Source of the DNA: Fontibacillus puldeungensis
GTDB taxonomy: Bacteria; Bacillota; Bacilli; Paenibacillales; Paenibacillaceae
NCBI RefSeq assembly: GCF_042678945.1
Contig: NZ_JBHTLM010000004.1
Coordinates: 186,001-250,000 of the forward strand
DNA: 64,000 nt
Direction: 5' to 3'
Of this stretch, positions 7,930 to 15,348 are shown one piece after another. Both the position numbers and the translations under genes were made by a program. The notes below the pieces were generated by a model, which made no database searches, was not told where the DNA came from, and saw only the letters and a program-made list of their open reading frames with translations. Each line of letters opens with the position of its first letter. Positions within the stretch are counted from its first letter, which is position 1.

Positions 7930-7958
7930 AAATAATGAAAGAAATTTTCATTATTTTC
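7928..7958 (+). terminator. hairpin after the Crp-like gene
   Basis: A 13-bp stem, GAAAATAATGAAA (7928-7940) with TTTCATTATTTTC (7946-7958), overlaps the stop codon. The 3' arm is T-rich but no clean T run follows, so it is either a weak terminator or an mRNA-stabilising element. Confidence 0.45.
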
Positions 7959-7989
7959 CGGTTTTACGGTACAGTCATGATTTCCGTTG

Positions 7990-7998
7990 TGGTATAAT
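7990..7998 (+). promoter_or_regulatory. extended -10 promoter of the yitT-family leader
   Basis: TGGTATAAT is an extended -10 element. The -35 is weak, as is common with extended -10 promoters. Transcription would begin near 8005 and give a leader of about 240 bases. Confidence 0.5.
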
Positions 7999-8037
7999 AT
8001 GAATAGAAACAAAACCAATAGAAAGGATCAGGATACC

Positions 8038-8103
8038 ATGTGTCCCCGAAGGACGAAATCCCAAAGGACGATTTGGAAACGTTGTGATCTCTCTTATACT
8101 TAG
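8038..8103 (+). CDS. putative 21-residue leader peptide 1
   Basis: An ATG preceded by GAAAGGATCAGGA opens a frame of 21 codons ending in TAG. It is rich in Arg, Lys and Cys. Its codons 4-8 (CGAAGGACGAAATCC, 8047-8061) are almost identical to codons 3-7 of a second small frame at 8160. No known leader-peptide family was recognised. Translation is inferred from the SD and from the duplication. Confidence 0.4.
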   Translation: MCPRRTKSQRTIWKRCDLSYT

Positions 8104-8108
8104 CTTCT

Positions 8109-8153
8109 TTTCGTGGAACGTCGGTTTACGGTAAACCAACCCTACGAAAGAGG
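8109..8153 (+). promoter_or_regulatory. leader hairpin A holding the SD of leader peptide 2
   Basis: Outer arms TTTCGT (8109-8114) and ACGAAA (8144-8149) enclose a perfect inner stem GGTTTA (8123-8128) with TAAACC (8132-8137). The outer 3' arm runs directly into AAAGAGG (8147-8153), the SD for the ATG at 8160, so folding would hide it. Confidence 0.5.
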
Positions 8154-8159
8154 CGTGTA

Positions 8160-8273
8160 ATGATGCGAAGGATGAAGTCCTCATGGATCTTCTCCGTAGG
8201 GTGTTGCCGTAAGGTCAACCAAACTACGATAAGAGGGATTCCTAATGAGGGAAAAAGCAGAAAGGCAAGTTGA
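8160..8273 (+). CDS. putative 37-residue leader peptide 2, overlapping the yitT-family start
   Basis: ATG ATG at 8160 follows AAAGAGG (8147-8153) at six bases. The 37-codon frame begins with Met-Met-Arg-Arg-Met-Lys-Ser, echoing Arg-Arg-Thr-Lys-Ser of leader peptide 1, and ends in TGA 29 bases inside the following gene in another frame. It spans hairpin B, so a ribosome on it would change folding around the next SD. Real translation is not proven. Confidence 0.4.
   Translation: MMRRMKSSWIFSVGCCRKVNQTTIRGIPNEGKSRKAS
8195..8238 (+). promoter_or_regulatory. leader hairpin B holding the SD of the yitT-family gene
   Basis: CGTAG (8195-8199) pairs with CTACG (8224-8228), and GTTG (8203-8206) with CAAC (8216-8219). 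The 3' arm is followed by AAGAGGG, the SD of the gene at 8245. The layout and several sequence blocks (AACCAA, CTACGA, AAGAGG) match hairpin A, showing a tandem duplication. Confidence 0.5.
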
Positions 8274-8907
8274 CGGTAGGTCATTGGCAACAATGATAGT
8301 CGGGTCCTGTTTGCTGGCTTTTACGTACTATCATATCAATTTTCAGAACGGTTTGGCGGAAGGCGGATTCGTTGGCCTGGCTTTGCTCGGCAAATATTTG
8401 TTCAATCTCTCGCCGGCGCTGTCCTCAATTGCGCTTGATCTTCCGATTGTGTTGCTGGCTTGGTTCTTGAAGGGGCGAAAATTTGTCGTCCATACTTTGA
8501 TTGCAACATTGACCTTTTCGTTATTTTACGAATTGTGCGAGCAGTTCTCGCCGCTAACGATGAATCTGCAAGATCGTTTGCCGCTGGCTGCATTGCTGTC
8601 CGGTCTGTTAACAGGGATCGGGGCTGGCTTGGTGCTTCGGGCTGGCGGTGCGACAGGCGGAGACGACATTTTGGCGATGCTGTTAAGTGAGCGGTCCGGT
8701 TTAAAGATCGGAACGGTGTTTATGATTTTGGATGCTTCTGTCCTTATGATTTCACTCATATATTTACCACTAAAAGAAACGCTATTCACCATTATGGCGG
8801 TGCTCATTGCAGGCAAAACGATTACGTGGACAGTCTACTACGGACAGAAACCGCGAATGTCCCTGCATTTGCCTTACCGGGTCAAAGAGAAAACGGCTCG
8901 AGCTTGA
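8245..8907 (+). CDS. YitT/YczE-family (DUF161) membrane protein
   Basis: Integral membrane protein of 220 residues with five to six predicted membrane helices (about residues 15-35, 40-60, 65-85, 107-130, 147-175, 178-195). The glycine-rich RAGGATGGDDILAML motif is typical of the YitT family. Unlike full-length YitT it has little or no C-terminal DUF2179 domain, ending about 20 residues after the last helix. The substrate of the family is not established. The gene stands alone between its own promoter and a terminator, behind the duplicated leader described above. Confidence 0.8.
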   Translation: MREKAERQVDGRSLATMIVGSCLLAFTYYHINFQNGLAEGGFVGLALLGKYLFNLSPALSSIALDLPIVLLAWFLKGRKFVVHTLIATLTFSLFYELCEQFSPLTMNLQDRLPLAALLSGLLTGIGAGLVLRAGGATGGDDILAMLLSERSGLKIGTVFMILDASVLMISLIYLPLKETLFTIMAVLIAGKTITWTVYYGQKPRMSLHLPYRVKEKTARA

Positions 8908-8926
8908 TGCTCGGGCCGTTTTTTTT
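8892..8926 (+). terminator. terminator of the yitT-family gene
   Basis: AACGGCTCGAGC (8892-8903) pairs with GCTCGGGCCGTT (8909-8920), followed by eight T. The stem includes the last codons of the gene. Confidence 0.9.
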
Positions 8927-8980
8927 GTTAACACGTCAGAGCTTATGAAAGTGTAGTTGTATTCATTGGGAGGTGTGCTT

Positions 8981-9022
8981 ATGTCTGAAATATTTCCGTC
9001 CTCACTAGCGGCTTTTGGTTAG
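8981..9022 (+). CDS. possible 13-residue micro-ORF
   Basis: ATG at 8981 is preceded by GGGAGGTG with normal spacing and is followed by 12 sense codons and TAG. No downstream gene on this strand depends on it. It may be a remnant or chance; only the SD supports it. Confidence 0.2.
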   Translation: MSEIFPSSLAAFG

Positions 9023-9049
9023 ATTCTTGGGGGGATAGTAACGCTTATT

Positions 9050-9541
9050 TCATGACCTCCAAGAGCCCTGCATTTTGCGGATCAGCACGATTTGGCCGGA
9101 ATGATAGGCGTCATGCAGCATCCAACAGGAGAGCGCGTGGCCGATTGTCTCTGGGCCGGAGGAGCGGTAAGGCGCTTCCAAGTCGGACTCGCTCAAAGCA
9201 GCGATTGTCTCACGCAGCTCAAGGGCGATGCGTTTCGTTTCGGCCAGCGTGGCATTCCAGGCTTCGACATCTTCGGCATCATACGCAACTTGGAACGTTT
9301 CATCGTTTGTTTGTGCTGATACGCTGGGAGGGGTATCTTTTAACCGACTGAGGACGAGTTTGTTGTAAAAATTGATGTGATTGACGGTCTGCCAGATCGT
9401 ATTTCCTCCACCCGGCGGCGTCCATAAGGCTTGCTCGGTGGTCACGTTCTGAAGTGCGGTGGATAACGGGACGATCCATTCCTCAAGCTCCCAGGTATTG
9501 TCTTTTTGGACGAGCAGCAGATCCAATGCATTTGCACTCAA
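9050..9541 (-). CDS. DinB/YfiT-fold protein
   Basis: Four-helix-bundle protein of the DinB/YfiT superfamily, 163 residues. The three metal-binding histidines typical of the fold can be picked out: NHINFY near residue 55, and LHDAYHSGQI near 142-148. Members include thiol-dependent (often bacillithiol) transferases and metal-dependent hydrolases; the exact reaction cannot be read here. Despite the family name there is no LexA box upstream, so damage control is not implied. It is divergent from the CGNR regulator. Confidence 0.8.
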   Translation of the reverse strand: MSANALDLLLVQKDNTWELEEWIVPLSTALQNVTTEQALWTPPGGGNTIWQTVNHINFYNKLVLSRLKDTPPSVSAQTNDETFQVAYDAEDVEAWNATLAETKRIALELRETIAALSESDLEAPYRSSGPETIGHALSCWMLHDAYHSGQIVLIRKMQGSWRS

Positions 9542-9624
9542 AATTGCATCCTCCTTATCATCGTAACTGGCTAAATTACCATTTACAGGTTACAATCAGA
9601 TTATAACATGAAGCTAGGTGAAAT

Positions 9625-9655
9625 GTAACTACTTATTTGTAGTATAGATAGTTAC
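9625..9655. promoter_or_regulatory. nested inverted repeats upstream of the CGNR gene
   Basis: ACTAC (9628-9632) with GTAGT (9639-9643), nested with GTAACTA (9625-9631) and TAGTTAC (9649-9655), lie in the divergent intergenic region. They are a plausible operator for the CGNR protein on itself and on the dinB-like gene. Confidence 0.4.
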
Positions 9656-9679
9656 GTTCAAAATAGGAGGACTATAGCA

Positions 9680-10261
9680 TTGGAAAGGTTATGGAGTGAT
9701 TTTCTGAATAGTGAGTGGCATGATTGGCGTGGAAGCGGAAAGAGTGGAGACCGGCTGGGGCAGGATAAATGGCAGGAATATTTCTTGGGCAGCTGGGGTC
9801 TTAAAGCAACAGTTCCCGCTGATGAGGACGAGATCCTTCATATGAGGAAGTTTCGGAAACAGCTACATGAGCTGGCTAGCCGTTTAGCGGACGACAGTCA
9901 AATGAATACAGAGGATTGGGCGCTGTTGAATGAATATATGAAGCTGGGAGTGGTACGTCGGCAATTTGCGGGTGAGGGCGAAGGGATCGAACTGAAACTT
10001 ACACCGATAAACGACGACTGGAAGCAGGTATTAGCTGAAATCGCTGCAAGCTTTGGACAAACCCTACTTGAAGGAGGAGACGGACGAATTCGCATATGCG
10101 ACAACCCGGACTGTCGCTGGGTGTTTTATGATGATACTCGAAATCGTACGAAAAAATACTGCGACGACAAAACGTGCGGCAACCTGATGAAGGTGCGGCG
10201 GTTTCGGGCACGAAAAAAGGCGGAGCATGATCCTGACGAGATGGAGAACGGGTCATCATAA
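9680..10261 (+). CDS. CGNR zinc-finger (ABATE-domain) regulator
   Basis: 193-residue protein with an N-terminal ABATE-like helical domain and a C-terminal CGNR-type zinc finger: CDNPDCRWVFYDDTRN, then KKYCDDKTCGN and a basic KVRRFRARKK tail. Zinc ligands are the two CxxxxC-type pairs. Family members are taken to be DNA-binding stress regulators. The start is TTG at 9680, supported by TAGGAGG at 9664-9670. A bidirectional terminator separates it from msrAB. Confidence 0.8.
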   Translation: MERLWSDFLNSEWHDWRGSGKSGDRLGQDKWQEYFLGSWGLKATVPADEDEILHMRKFRKQLHELASRLADDSQMNTEDWALLNEYMKLGVVRRQFAGEGEGIELKLTPINDDWKQVLAEIAASFGQTLLEGGDGRIRICDNPDCRWVFYDDTRNRTKKYCDDKTCGNLMKVRRFRARKKAEHDPDEMENGSS

Positions 10262-10282
10262 GCAATCGTTCAGATTAAAGCA

Positions 10283-10314
10283 AAAGGGACTCCTGCTTAG
10301 GAATCCCTTTTTTT
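10283..10314. terminator. bidirectional terminator between the CGNR gene and msrAB
   Basis: AAAGGGA (10283-10289) with TCCCTTT (10304-10310), plus inner TCCT/AGGA, followed by T on the + strand and flanked by A on the 5' side, so it can serve both converging genes. Confidence 0.8.
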
Positions 10315-10320
10315 AGATCT

Positions 10321-11307
10321 TTATTCTTCAGACGGGCTATCAAATAAAGTAAGATACTCTCCGTATCCTTCCTTTTCAAGGTCCGTTTTTGGGACAAAAT
10401 GCAGTGCCGCAGAGTTGATGCAGTAACGAAGTCCCGTCGGCTCCGGCCCGTCATCGAATACGTGACCAAGATGGGAATCACCAATCCGGCTTCTCACCTC
10501 AGTGCGTACCATGAAATGGCTGGTGTCGCTTTTCTCTTTAATGTTGTAGTCCCGCAGGGGACGTGTGAAGCTTGGCCATCCGCAGCCGGCGTCGAACTTG
10601 TCACGAGAGCTGAACAGCGGTTCTCCAGATACGATATCGACATAGATGCCTTCTTCAGTGTGGTCCCAGTACTCGCCGGTGAAAGGGCGTTCTGTGGCGC
10701 TGTTTTGCGTCACCTCATACTGGATTCCTGACAAGCGGCGATGCAGTTCCTCCTTGTCAGCCGGACCGGACCAGTGTCGTTCAAGGAAGTCTTCGCGGCC
10801 GGAGCCTTTCCGGTACCGTTTATAATGCCCGGGGTTCTTCCGGTGGTATTGCTGGTGGTACTCCTCAGCCGGATAAAAAGGGGCCGCAGGGAGAATTGGG
10901 GTTACGATCGGTTTGTCGAAGCGACCGCTTTGTGCAAGTTCGAGTTTGGATTGCTCCGCTTCTTCACGCTGCTGTTCATTATGATAGAAAATAGCGGTCT
11001 GGTATGATTCTCCACGGTCATGAAATTGTCCGCCCTCGTCCGTTGGATCGATTTGCTGCCAATACAGCTCCAGCAGTCTTTTGTAAGGAAATACGGACGG
11101 ATCAAACGTGATTTGAACGGCTTCGTAATGACCTGTGTGCCCCGCACAAACCTGCTCATAAGTAGGGTTTTCCGTATTTCCACCTGTATATCCTGAGATG
11201 ATGCCATGTATGCCGGGCAGTTGTTCGAATGGCGATACCATGCACCAGAAACAGCCCCCTGCAAAGGTTGCTAGCTCCAGTCGTGCAGATTGTGTTGGAT
11301 TCATCAT
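10321..11307 (-). CDS. msrAB: bifunctional peptide-methionine sulfoxide reductase MsrAB
   Basis: Fusion enzyme of 328 residues that repairs both epimers of methionine sulfoxide. The MsrA half has GGCFWC (catalytic Cys19) and ISGYTGG. The MsrB half has GCGWPSF (resolving Cys) and RYCINSAALHF (catalytic Cys about 296). No signal peptide or lipobox is seen, so it is cytoplasmic, unlike secreted fusions of some pathogens. It stands alone, convergent with the CGNR gene. Confidence 0.95.
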   Translation of the reverse strand: MMNPTQSARLELATFAGGCFWCMVSPFEQLPGIHGIISGYTGGNTENPTYEQVCAGHTGHYEAVQITFDPSVFPYKRLLELYWQQIDPTDEGGQFHDRGESYQTAIFYHNEQQREEAEQSKLELAQSGRFDKPIVTPILPAAPFYPAEEYHQQYHRKNPGHYKRYRKGSGREDFLERHWSGPADKEELHRRLSGIQYEVTQNSATERPFTGEYWDHTEEGIYVDIVSGEPLFSSRDKFDAGCGWPSFTRPLRDYNIKEKSDTSHFMVRTEVRSRIGDSHLGHVFDDGPEPTGLRYCINSAALHFVPKTDLEKEGYGEYLTLFDSPSEE

Positions 11308-11401
11308 AATCCCTCCGTTTCCCTATCATTATAGCGTGTTTTCCAGAAAACCCAAAATAGTCCTCAAAAAACTGGTGCTGGCGCATATTGAAAGTACGTG
11401 C

Positions 11402-11407
11402 TATAAT
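11402..11407 (+). promoter_or_regulatory. -10 of the manganese riboswitch transcript
   Basis: TATAAT preceded by TGC gives an extended -10 about 27 bases before the aptamer. A matching -35 is not obvious. Confidence 0.5.
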
Positions 11408-11430
11408 TACTTTAATTAAACATGCTTGGT

Positions 11431-11533
11431 TCCCAAAGGGGAGTAGCTTATAATCAATAAAGTCGTCATTACGGGAGTATACATACCCCCGGCTTTATTG
11501 GCAACATTTAAGTTGTTAGCGAGACCTTTGCCC
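11431..11533 (+). promoter_or_regulatory. yybP-ykoY manganese riboswitch aptamer
   Basis: The conserved AAAGGGGAGTAGC is at 11435-11447, and the second conserved part (GGCAACATTTAAGT, GTTAGCGAGACCTTTG) is at 11500-11530. P1 forms from CAAAGG (11434-11439) and CCTTTG (11525-11530). This class binds Mn2+ and turns on exporters; the next gene is the classical target ykoY/TerC. The 3' strand of P1 is also part of the terminator stem that follows, so ligand binding should prevent termination. Confidence 0.92.
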
Positions 11534-11562
11534 GTTGCGAATATTGGGTAAAGGTCTTTTTT
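11522..11562 (+). terminator. riboswitch-controlled terminator 1
   Basis: AGACCTTTGCCC (11522-11533) pairs with GGGTAAAGGTCT (11546-11557; near-perfect), followed by a T run. It excludes P1 of the aptamer, as expected for an ON switch. Confidence 0.88.
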
Positions 11563-11570
11563 GATGCATA

Positions 11571-11607
11571 AATGCGTCGTGCCCAATATGGACACGGCGC
11601 ATTTTTT
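11571..11607 (+). terminator. second terminator in the ykoY leader
   Basis: AATGCGTCGTG (11571-11581) pairs with CACGGCGCATT (11593-11603) with one mismatch, followed by six T. Its loop contains CCCAATAT (11582-11589), the exact complement of ATATTGGG (11541-11548) in terminator 1. Confidence 0.8.
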
Positions 11608-11658
11608 GATTAAAGAAAGGGTTTCTTCCCGTAAACCCACTGGTATATGTCTTTAATC
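11608..11658 (+). other. further hairpin in the ykoY leader
   Basis: GATTAAAGA (11608-11616) pairs perfectly with TCTTTAATC (11650-11658), enclosing GGGTTT (11619-11624) with AAACCC (11633-11638). No T run follows. Together with the riboswitch it makes the 5' leader of the gene at 11766 about 350 bases long. Its role is unknown. Confidence 0.5.
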
Positions 11659-11765
11659 TATAGAAAAACTACCTTTATCTAAACACTATGGTTTTCTAGC
11701 GGGTAGAGGGGATTTTCTAAAAAGTGGGTCCTGAGCATGGTTAAATAACAGAAAGGGGAGAAAGG

Positions 11766-12452
11766 ATGGAACTTTTAACGGTAGAATTTTGGACAGCACT
11801 TTTATCGATTGTTCTTATTGACTTGGTTCTTGCGGGAGACAACGCCATCGTTATTGGCCTTGCGGCTCGAAACGTTCCAAAAGCAGATCAGAAGAAAGTA
11901 ATCATTTGGGGGACCGTTGGTGCCATTGTAGTGCGGGTTATTATGACCTTGCTTGTGGTTCAGCTTCTCAACATTCCCGGGCTTCGCTTGGCTGGGGGGC
12001 TTGCCTTAATATGGATTGCCTACAAATTATTGATTGATGAGAAAAGTCATGATATTAAGGCCGGAAATAGAATATGGGCTGCTATTCGCACGATCATTAT
12101 CGCCGACACCATGATGGGCCTCGACAACGTATTGGCCGTAGCCGGAGCGGCCCATGGCGATTTCCTCCTTGTTGTTATCGGACTCGCCGTTTCTGTACCG
12201 ATCATGGTATGGGGCAGTACAATGATCCTGAAGTTGACCGAGCGATTCCCGATGGTCATTACGATCGGCGCGGCGGTACTGGCTTGGACCGCAGCGAAAA
12301 TGATTGTGGAAGAACCGTTGATTCACGATTGGTTTGCTAGCGCATGGATCAAGTATGGATTTGAGCTTTTCATCATCGTCGCGGTCGTTGGACTCGGGAC
12401 GCTCATGAAAAGAAAAAGAAGAGTGCATCTGCATCATAGTACGCAATCTTAG
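11766..12452 (+). CDS. ykoY: TerC-family manganese exporter (YkoY)
   Basis: Integral membrane protein of the TerC family, 228 residues with about seven hydrophobic segments. The family motifs are clear: DLVLAGDNAIVIGLA near residues 20-34 and the repeat-related ADTMMGLDNVLAVAGAA near 114-130, each with the acidic residues thought to bind metal. TerC proteins of Bacillus (YceF, YkoY) export Mn2+, some of it for extracytoplasmic enzymes. Control by the upstream manganese riboswitch agrees with this. AAAGGGGAGAAAGG precedes the ATG. Confidence 0.92.
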   Translation: MELLTVEFWTALLSIVLIDLVLAGDNAIVIGLAARNVPKADQKKVIIWGTVGAIVVRVIMTLLVVQLLNIPGLRLAGGLALIWIAYKLLIDEKSHDIKAGNRIWAAIRTIIIADTMMGLDNVLAVAGAAHGDFLLVVIGLAVSVPIMVWGSTMILKLTERFPMVITIGAAVLAWTAAKMIVEEPLIHDWFASAWIKYGFELFIIVAVVGLGTLMKRKRRVHLHHSTQS

Positions 12453-12469
12453 GAAAAAAGGTTTGCAAT

Positions 12470-12505
12470 AAAACGCCGCCGGTCAATTTGACTGGCGGCG
12501 TTTTT
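12470..12505 (+). terminator. terminator of ykoY
   Basis: AAAACGCCGCC (12470-12480) with GGCGGCG and T run (12494-12505), extended by GTCA/TGAC next to the loop. Confidence 0.9.
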
Positions 12506-12516
12506 GTAGATTCGCC

Positions 12517-13338
12517 CTACCCTCCGTTATTTCGTGCCGCTTGCCGGAACTGCTTAGGCGACATCCCATAACGTTTGCGAAATACTTTATGAAAGTAATT
12601 ATAGCTGGGAAAGCCTGAACTCTCGGCAACATGCTCAAGGGAAAGCGGACTAAAGATAATCCTTTCACGTGCCATATTCAGGCGAACTTCCAGCGTATAC
12701 TGAATGATGCTTTGACCGAAGGTTTCTTTAAATAAATGAACCGCTCGGGAAACGCTGATTCCGACATAGGAGGCCACATCCTCCAGTTTAAAGGGCGAGG
12801 CCACATTTTCTTCGATATAGTTTTTGATGCGGTGGGCCAAATAAGTGGGGTAATTGGGCCGCGGCTGTTCCTGCAAATTTCGGTCAATATCCATACACAA
12901 AATTTTGAGGTAGTATTCCGCAATTTCGGGAGCCAGGTTTGAAATTCTACGCTGCTCCAGCATGATCTGCCGAAAAGTCCCAACCAGGCCGTCGGTCAGC
13001 TGTACTTTGATCCGGTGCGGCCGGACTTGCTTTTTCCACCATGCTTCAATCCATTCTCCAGTAAGAAAAATGTGATAGTCCCCGCTGTCGACGGTGACTT
13101 CACCAAGCCCGTTAGGCTCCGCTTCCACTTTCAACTCATAATGATCCCCTGGGGCGAAGAGCAGCAGATCCCCCGCTTCGAGAAGCTCCAACCGTCCATT
13201 TAAACGGGCACGGCATCTTCCTGAGGTTTGCAGCCGAATTAAATGATTGACGGGCCCGTCAACTTGATTCGTGTGAAACGGCTTGCGGTGCACCGAATAA
13301 CCAGCAAACAAAATTTTCAGGTCTGCATTATCCTCCAT
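12517..13338 (-). CDS. AraC-family regulator with cupin sensor domain
   Basis: 273-residue activator. The N-terminal part is a cupin-like sugar-sensing barrel (LLEAGDLLLFAPGDHYEL). The C-terminal hundred residues contain two AraC-type HTH motifs (FKLEDVASYVGISVSRAVHLFKETFG and SLEHVAESSGFPSYNYFHKVFRKRYGMSPKQFR). It is divergent from the Gfo/Idh operon at 13486 and very probably controls it. The inducer is unknown. Confidence 0.9.
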   Translation of the reverse strand: MEDNADLKILFAGYSVHRKPFHTNQVDGPVNHLIRLQTSGRCRARLNGRLELLEAGDLLLFAPGDHYELKVEAEPNGLGEVTVDSGDYHIFLTGEWIEAWWKKQVRPHRIKVQLTDGLVGTFRQIMLEQRRISNLAPEIAEYYLKILCMDIDRNLQEQPRPNYPTYLAHRIKNYIEENVASPFKLEDVASYVGISVSRAVHLFKETFGQSIIQYTLEVRLNMARERIIFSPLSLEHVAESSGFPSYNYFHKVFRKRYGMSPKQFRQAARNNGG

Positions 13339-13414
13339 AGCTGTCCTCCACAGGAATCCAAAAAATAATAACCAGATTGTTCATGTTTAAATCATATTAT
13401 TCATTTTACAACAA

Positions 13415-13430
13415 GGTATTTTGAAATACC
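13415..13430. promoter_or_regulatory. palindrome in the AraC / Gfo-Idh divergent region
   Basis: GGTATTTTGAAATACC consists of two perfect 7-bp arms around TG. It lies 55 bases before the oxidoreductase start. AraC proteins more often use direct repeats, so a different repressor could bind here. Confidence 0.4.
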
Positions 13431-13485
13431 ATGGTAGTGGAATCAGCAAGGGCTTTCATTAACTGCTTTGGGGGAGTTGAGACAT

Positions 13486-14547
13486 TTGACACGTGTCAAT
13501 ATGGGTATCATCGGCTGTGGAAATATTAGTCCGGCTTACTTAACCTATTTAGGTCAAAGCGACTTGATCAAGATAATGGCAGTTTCTGACCAACTGCCGG
13601 AAAAGGCGCGTGAACGGGCTAAGGAATTTGGTGTTGAAAACGTATACACCGTGGATGAAATGCTTCAAGCCCCTGAAATCAAGCTTATTCTGAATCTGAC
13701 GATCCCTTCATCCCATGGAGCGTTAAACATCGCCGCACTGGAGCACGGCAAGCATGTGTACGTCGAAAAACCGTTATCCATTTCCTTGGAGGAGGCTCGG
13801 AAAATGCTTGACCTTGCCGATGCTAAACATCTGCGGGTCGGATGTGCCCCCGATACTATTCTGGGTTCTGGCCTTGAAACGAGCCGGCAGGTGATTGCGG
13901 ACGGATTGATCGGGCGTCCGCTCGGGGCTACCGCATTTATGATGGGAGCCGGGCATGAAAGCTGGCACCCGAATCCTGAATTTTTCTATGCCGAGGGTGG
14001 AGGACCCATGTTTGATATGGGGCCTTACTATTTAACCGCACTCGTGCACCTGATCGGGCCAATCGCCCGGATTAGCGGCTCGGCAGGTATCCAGATTCAT
14101 GAGCGTACGGTGAAGTCGGGACCCAATGCGGGCTCTTTCATCCCGGTAAAGACCCCAACCCATTATAGCGCCACGCTTGATTTTACGGGCGGTGCAATCG
14201 GTACGCTAGTAACCAGTTTTGATATTCCCGGAGGAAGCACATTGCCTCGGATCGAGATTTACGGGACTAAGGGGACGATGCTGGTTCCAGATCCGAACGG
14301 CTTTAATGGTGATGTCAAAATACGCCGTTCCGGATCGGAAGCATGGGAGGTGGTTCCGCCGTTATTCGAATGTGGGCCCAATGAGCGCGGCCGTGGTATC
14401 GAGGATATGGCCAAAGCGATGGCCGAAGATCGTGAACACAAGGCCAGCGGCAAGCTTGCATATCATGTGCTGGAAGCGATGCACGCAGTCGCACAATCTT
14501 CGCGCGAAGGGCGGCATATCAAGCTGAGCAGCGCAGATTGCCTTTAG
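13486..14547 (+). CDS. Gfo/Idh/MocA-family NAD(P)-dependent oxidoreductase 1
   Basis: 353-residue sugar or inositol dehydrogenase. The Rossmann motif is GIIGCGNISPAYL at the N-terminus, and the conserved EKP triad is in HVYVEKPLS. The TTG at 13486 is chosen because GGGGGAG (13470-13476) lies ten bases upstream; an earlier TTG at 13468 has no SD. First gene of a unit with an isomerase and a second Gfo/Idh enzyme, a combination seen in catabolism of rare sugars, inositol isomers and glycosides. Substrate cannot be told. Confidence 0.85.
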   Translation: MTRVNMGIIGCGNISPAYLTYLGQSDLIKIMAVSDQLPEKARERAKEFGVENVYTVDEMLQAPEIKLILNLTIPSSHGALNIAALEHGKHVYVEKPLSISLEEARKMLDLADAKHLRVGCAPDTILGSGLETSRQVIADGLIGRPLGATAFMMGAGHESWHPNPEFFYAEGGGPMFDMGPYYLTALVHLIGPIARISGSAGIQIHERTVKSGPNAGSFIPVKTPTHYSATLDFTGGAIGTLVTSFDIPGGSTLPRIEIYGTKGTMLVPDPNGFNGDVKIRRSGSEAWEVVPPLFECGPNERGRGIEDMAKAMAEDREHKASGKLAYHVLEAMHAVAQSSREGRHIKLSSADCL

Positions 14548-14577
14548 TTATAAAATTTTGATGAAGAGGTGAGCAGT

Positions 14578-15348
14578 ATGGTACAACTCGGATTGCAACT
14601 TTATACGGTCAGAGATCACTTGGAACAAGATTTTGAAGGAACGCTGCGTAAGGTGGCTGAACTTGGCTATCAAGGAGTCGAGTTTGCTGGTTTTTACGGT
14701 CGGACGGCAGAGCAGGTGCAGCAGATTTTGCAGGAAACAGGACTGGTCGCTTTAGGTTCACATACGCAGTATGATCGCCTCAAGAATGCTTTAGCCGAAG
14801 AAATTGCATTTAATAAGGCTATCGGCAATCATTATCTGGTTTTTCCATATTTAGCTGAAGAAGAAAGAGATCGCTGGGATGAAGTGATCGAAGACTTGAA
14901 AGTCATCGGAAAGGGCTGTGCGGAGGAAGGAATGATTCTCTGCTACCATAATCATGATTTTGAATTAACACAAAAGCTTCAAGGCAAGCCGGTGCTGGAT
15001 GTCATTTACGAGAAAGTTCCCGCCAATCTGCTCAAAGCTGAGCTTGACTCCTGCTGGGTCGCATTTGGCGGAGCCGATCCGCTAGAGTATATCGTTACAT
15101 ATCGGGACCGGCTTCCACTGCTGCATTTGAAGGACGTGGTTACTAGAGCCGACGGTTCGCCGGAAACGGTGGAGCTTGGACGAGGAGAGATTGCCGTTGA
15201 TAAAATCGCGGATGCAGCGATTTCTGCAGATGTGAAATGGCTTATTGTCGAACAAGATTACTGCGCGGGCGACTCGCTCGAAAGCATCAGCGTAAGTATG
15301 GATTGGTTACGTGCATATTCCAAGAAAAGGGGAACATTAAATGTCTAA
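14578..15348 (+). CDS. sugar phosphate isomerase/epimerase (xylose-isomerase-like TIM barrel)
   Basis: 256-residue member of the AP-endonuclease-2 / IolE-IolH superfamily. Typical features are QLYTVRDHL at the start, CYHNHDFE in the centre, ELDSCWVAFGGADP and LHLKDVV, and IVEQDYC near the end, which supply the metal-binding His, Asp and Glu. ATG 14578 is preceded by GAGGTGAG. Its last codons overlap the start of the next gene by eight bases, so the two are coupled. It probably works with the neighbouring dehydrogenases on a keto-sugar intermediate. Confidence 0.85.
   Translation: MVQLGLQLYTVRDHLEQDFEGTLRKVAELGYQGVEFAGFYGRTAEQVQQILQETGLVALGSHTQYDRLKNALAEEIAFNKAIGNHYLVFPYLAEEERDRWDEVIEDLKVIGKGCAEEGMILCYHNHDFELTQKLQGKPVLDVIYEKVPANLLKAELDSCWVAFGGADPLEYIVTYRDRLPLLHLKDVVTRADGSPETVELGRGEIAVDKIADAAISADVKWLIVEQDYCAGDSLESISVSMDWLRAYSKKRGTLNV

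Noticed and set aside
11416..11640. 74-codon frame on the - strand across the riboswitch
   Set aside because: The region is explained by the yybP-ykoY aptamer and two terminators on the + strand.
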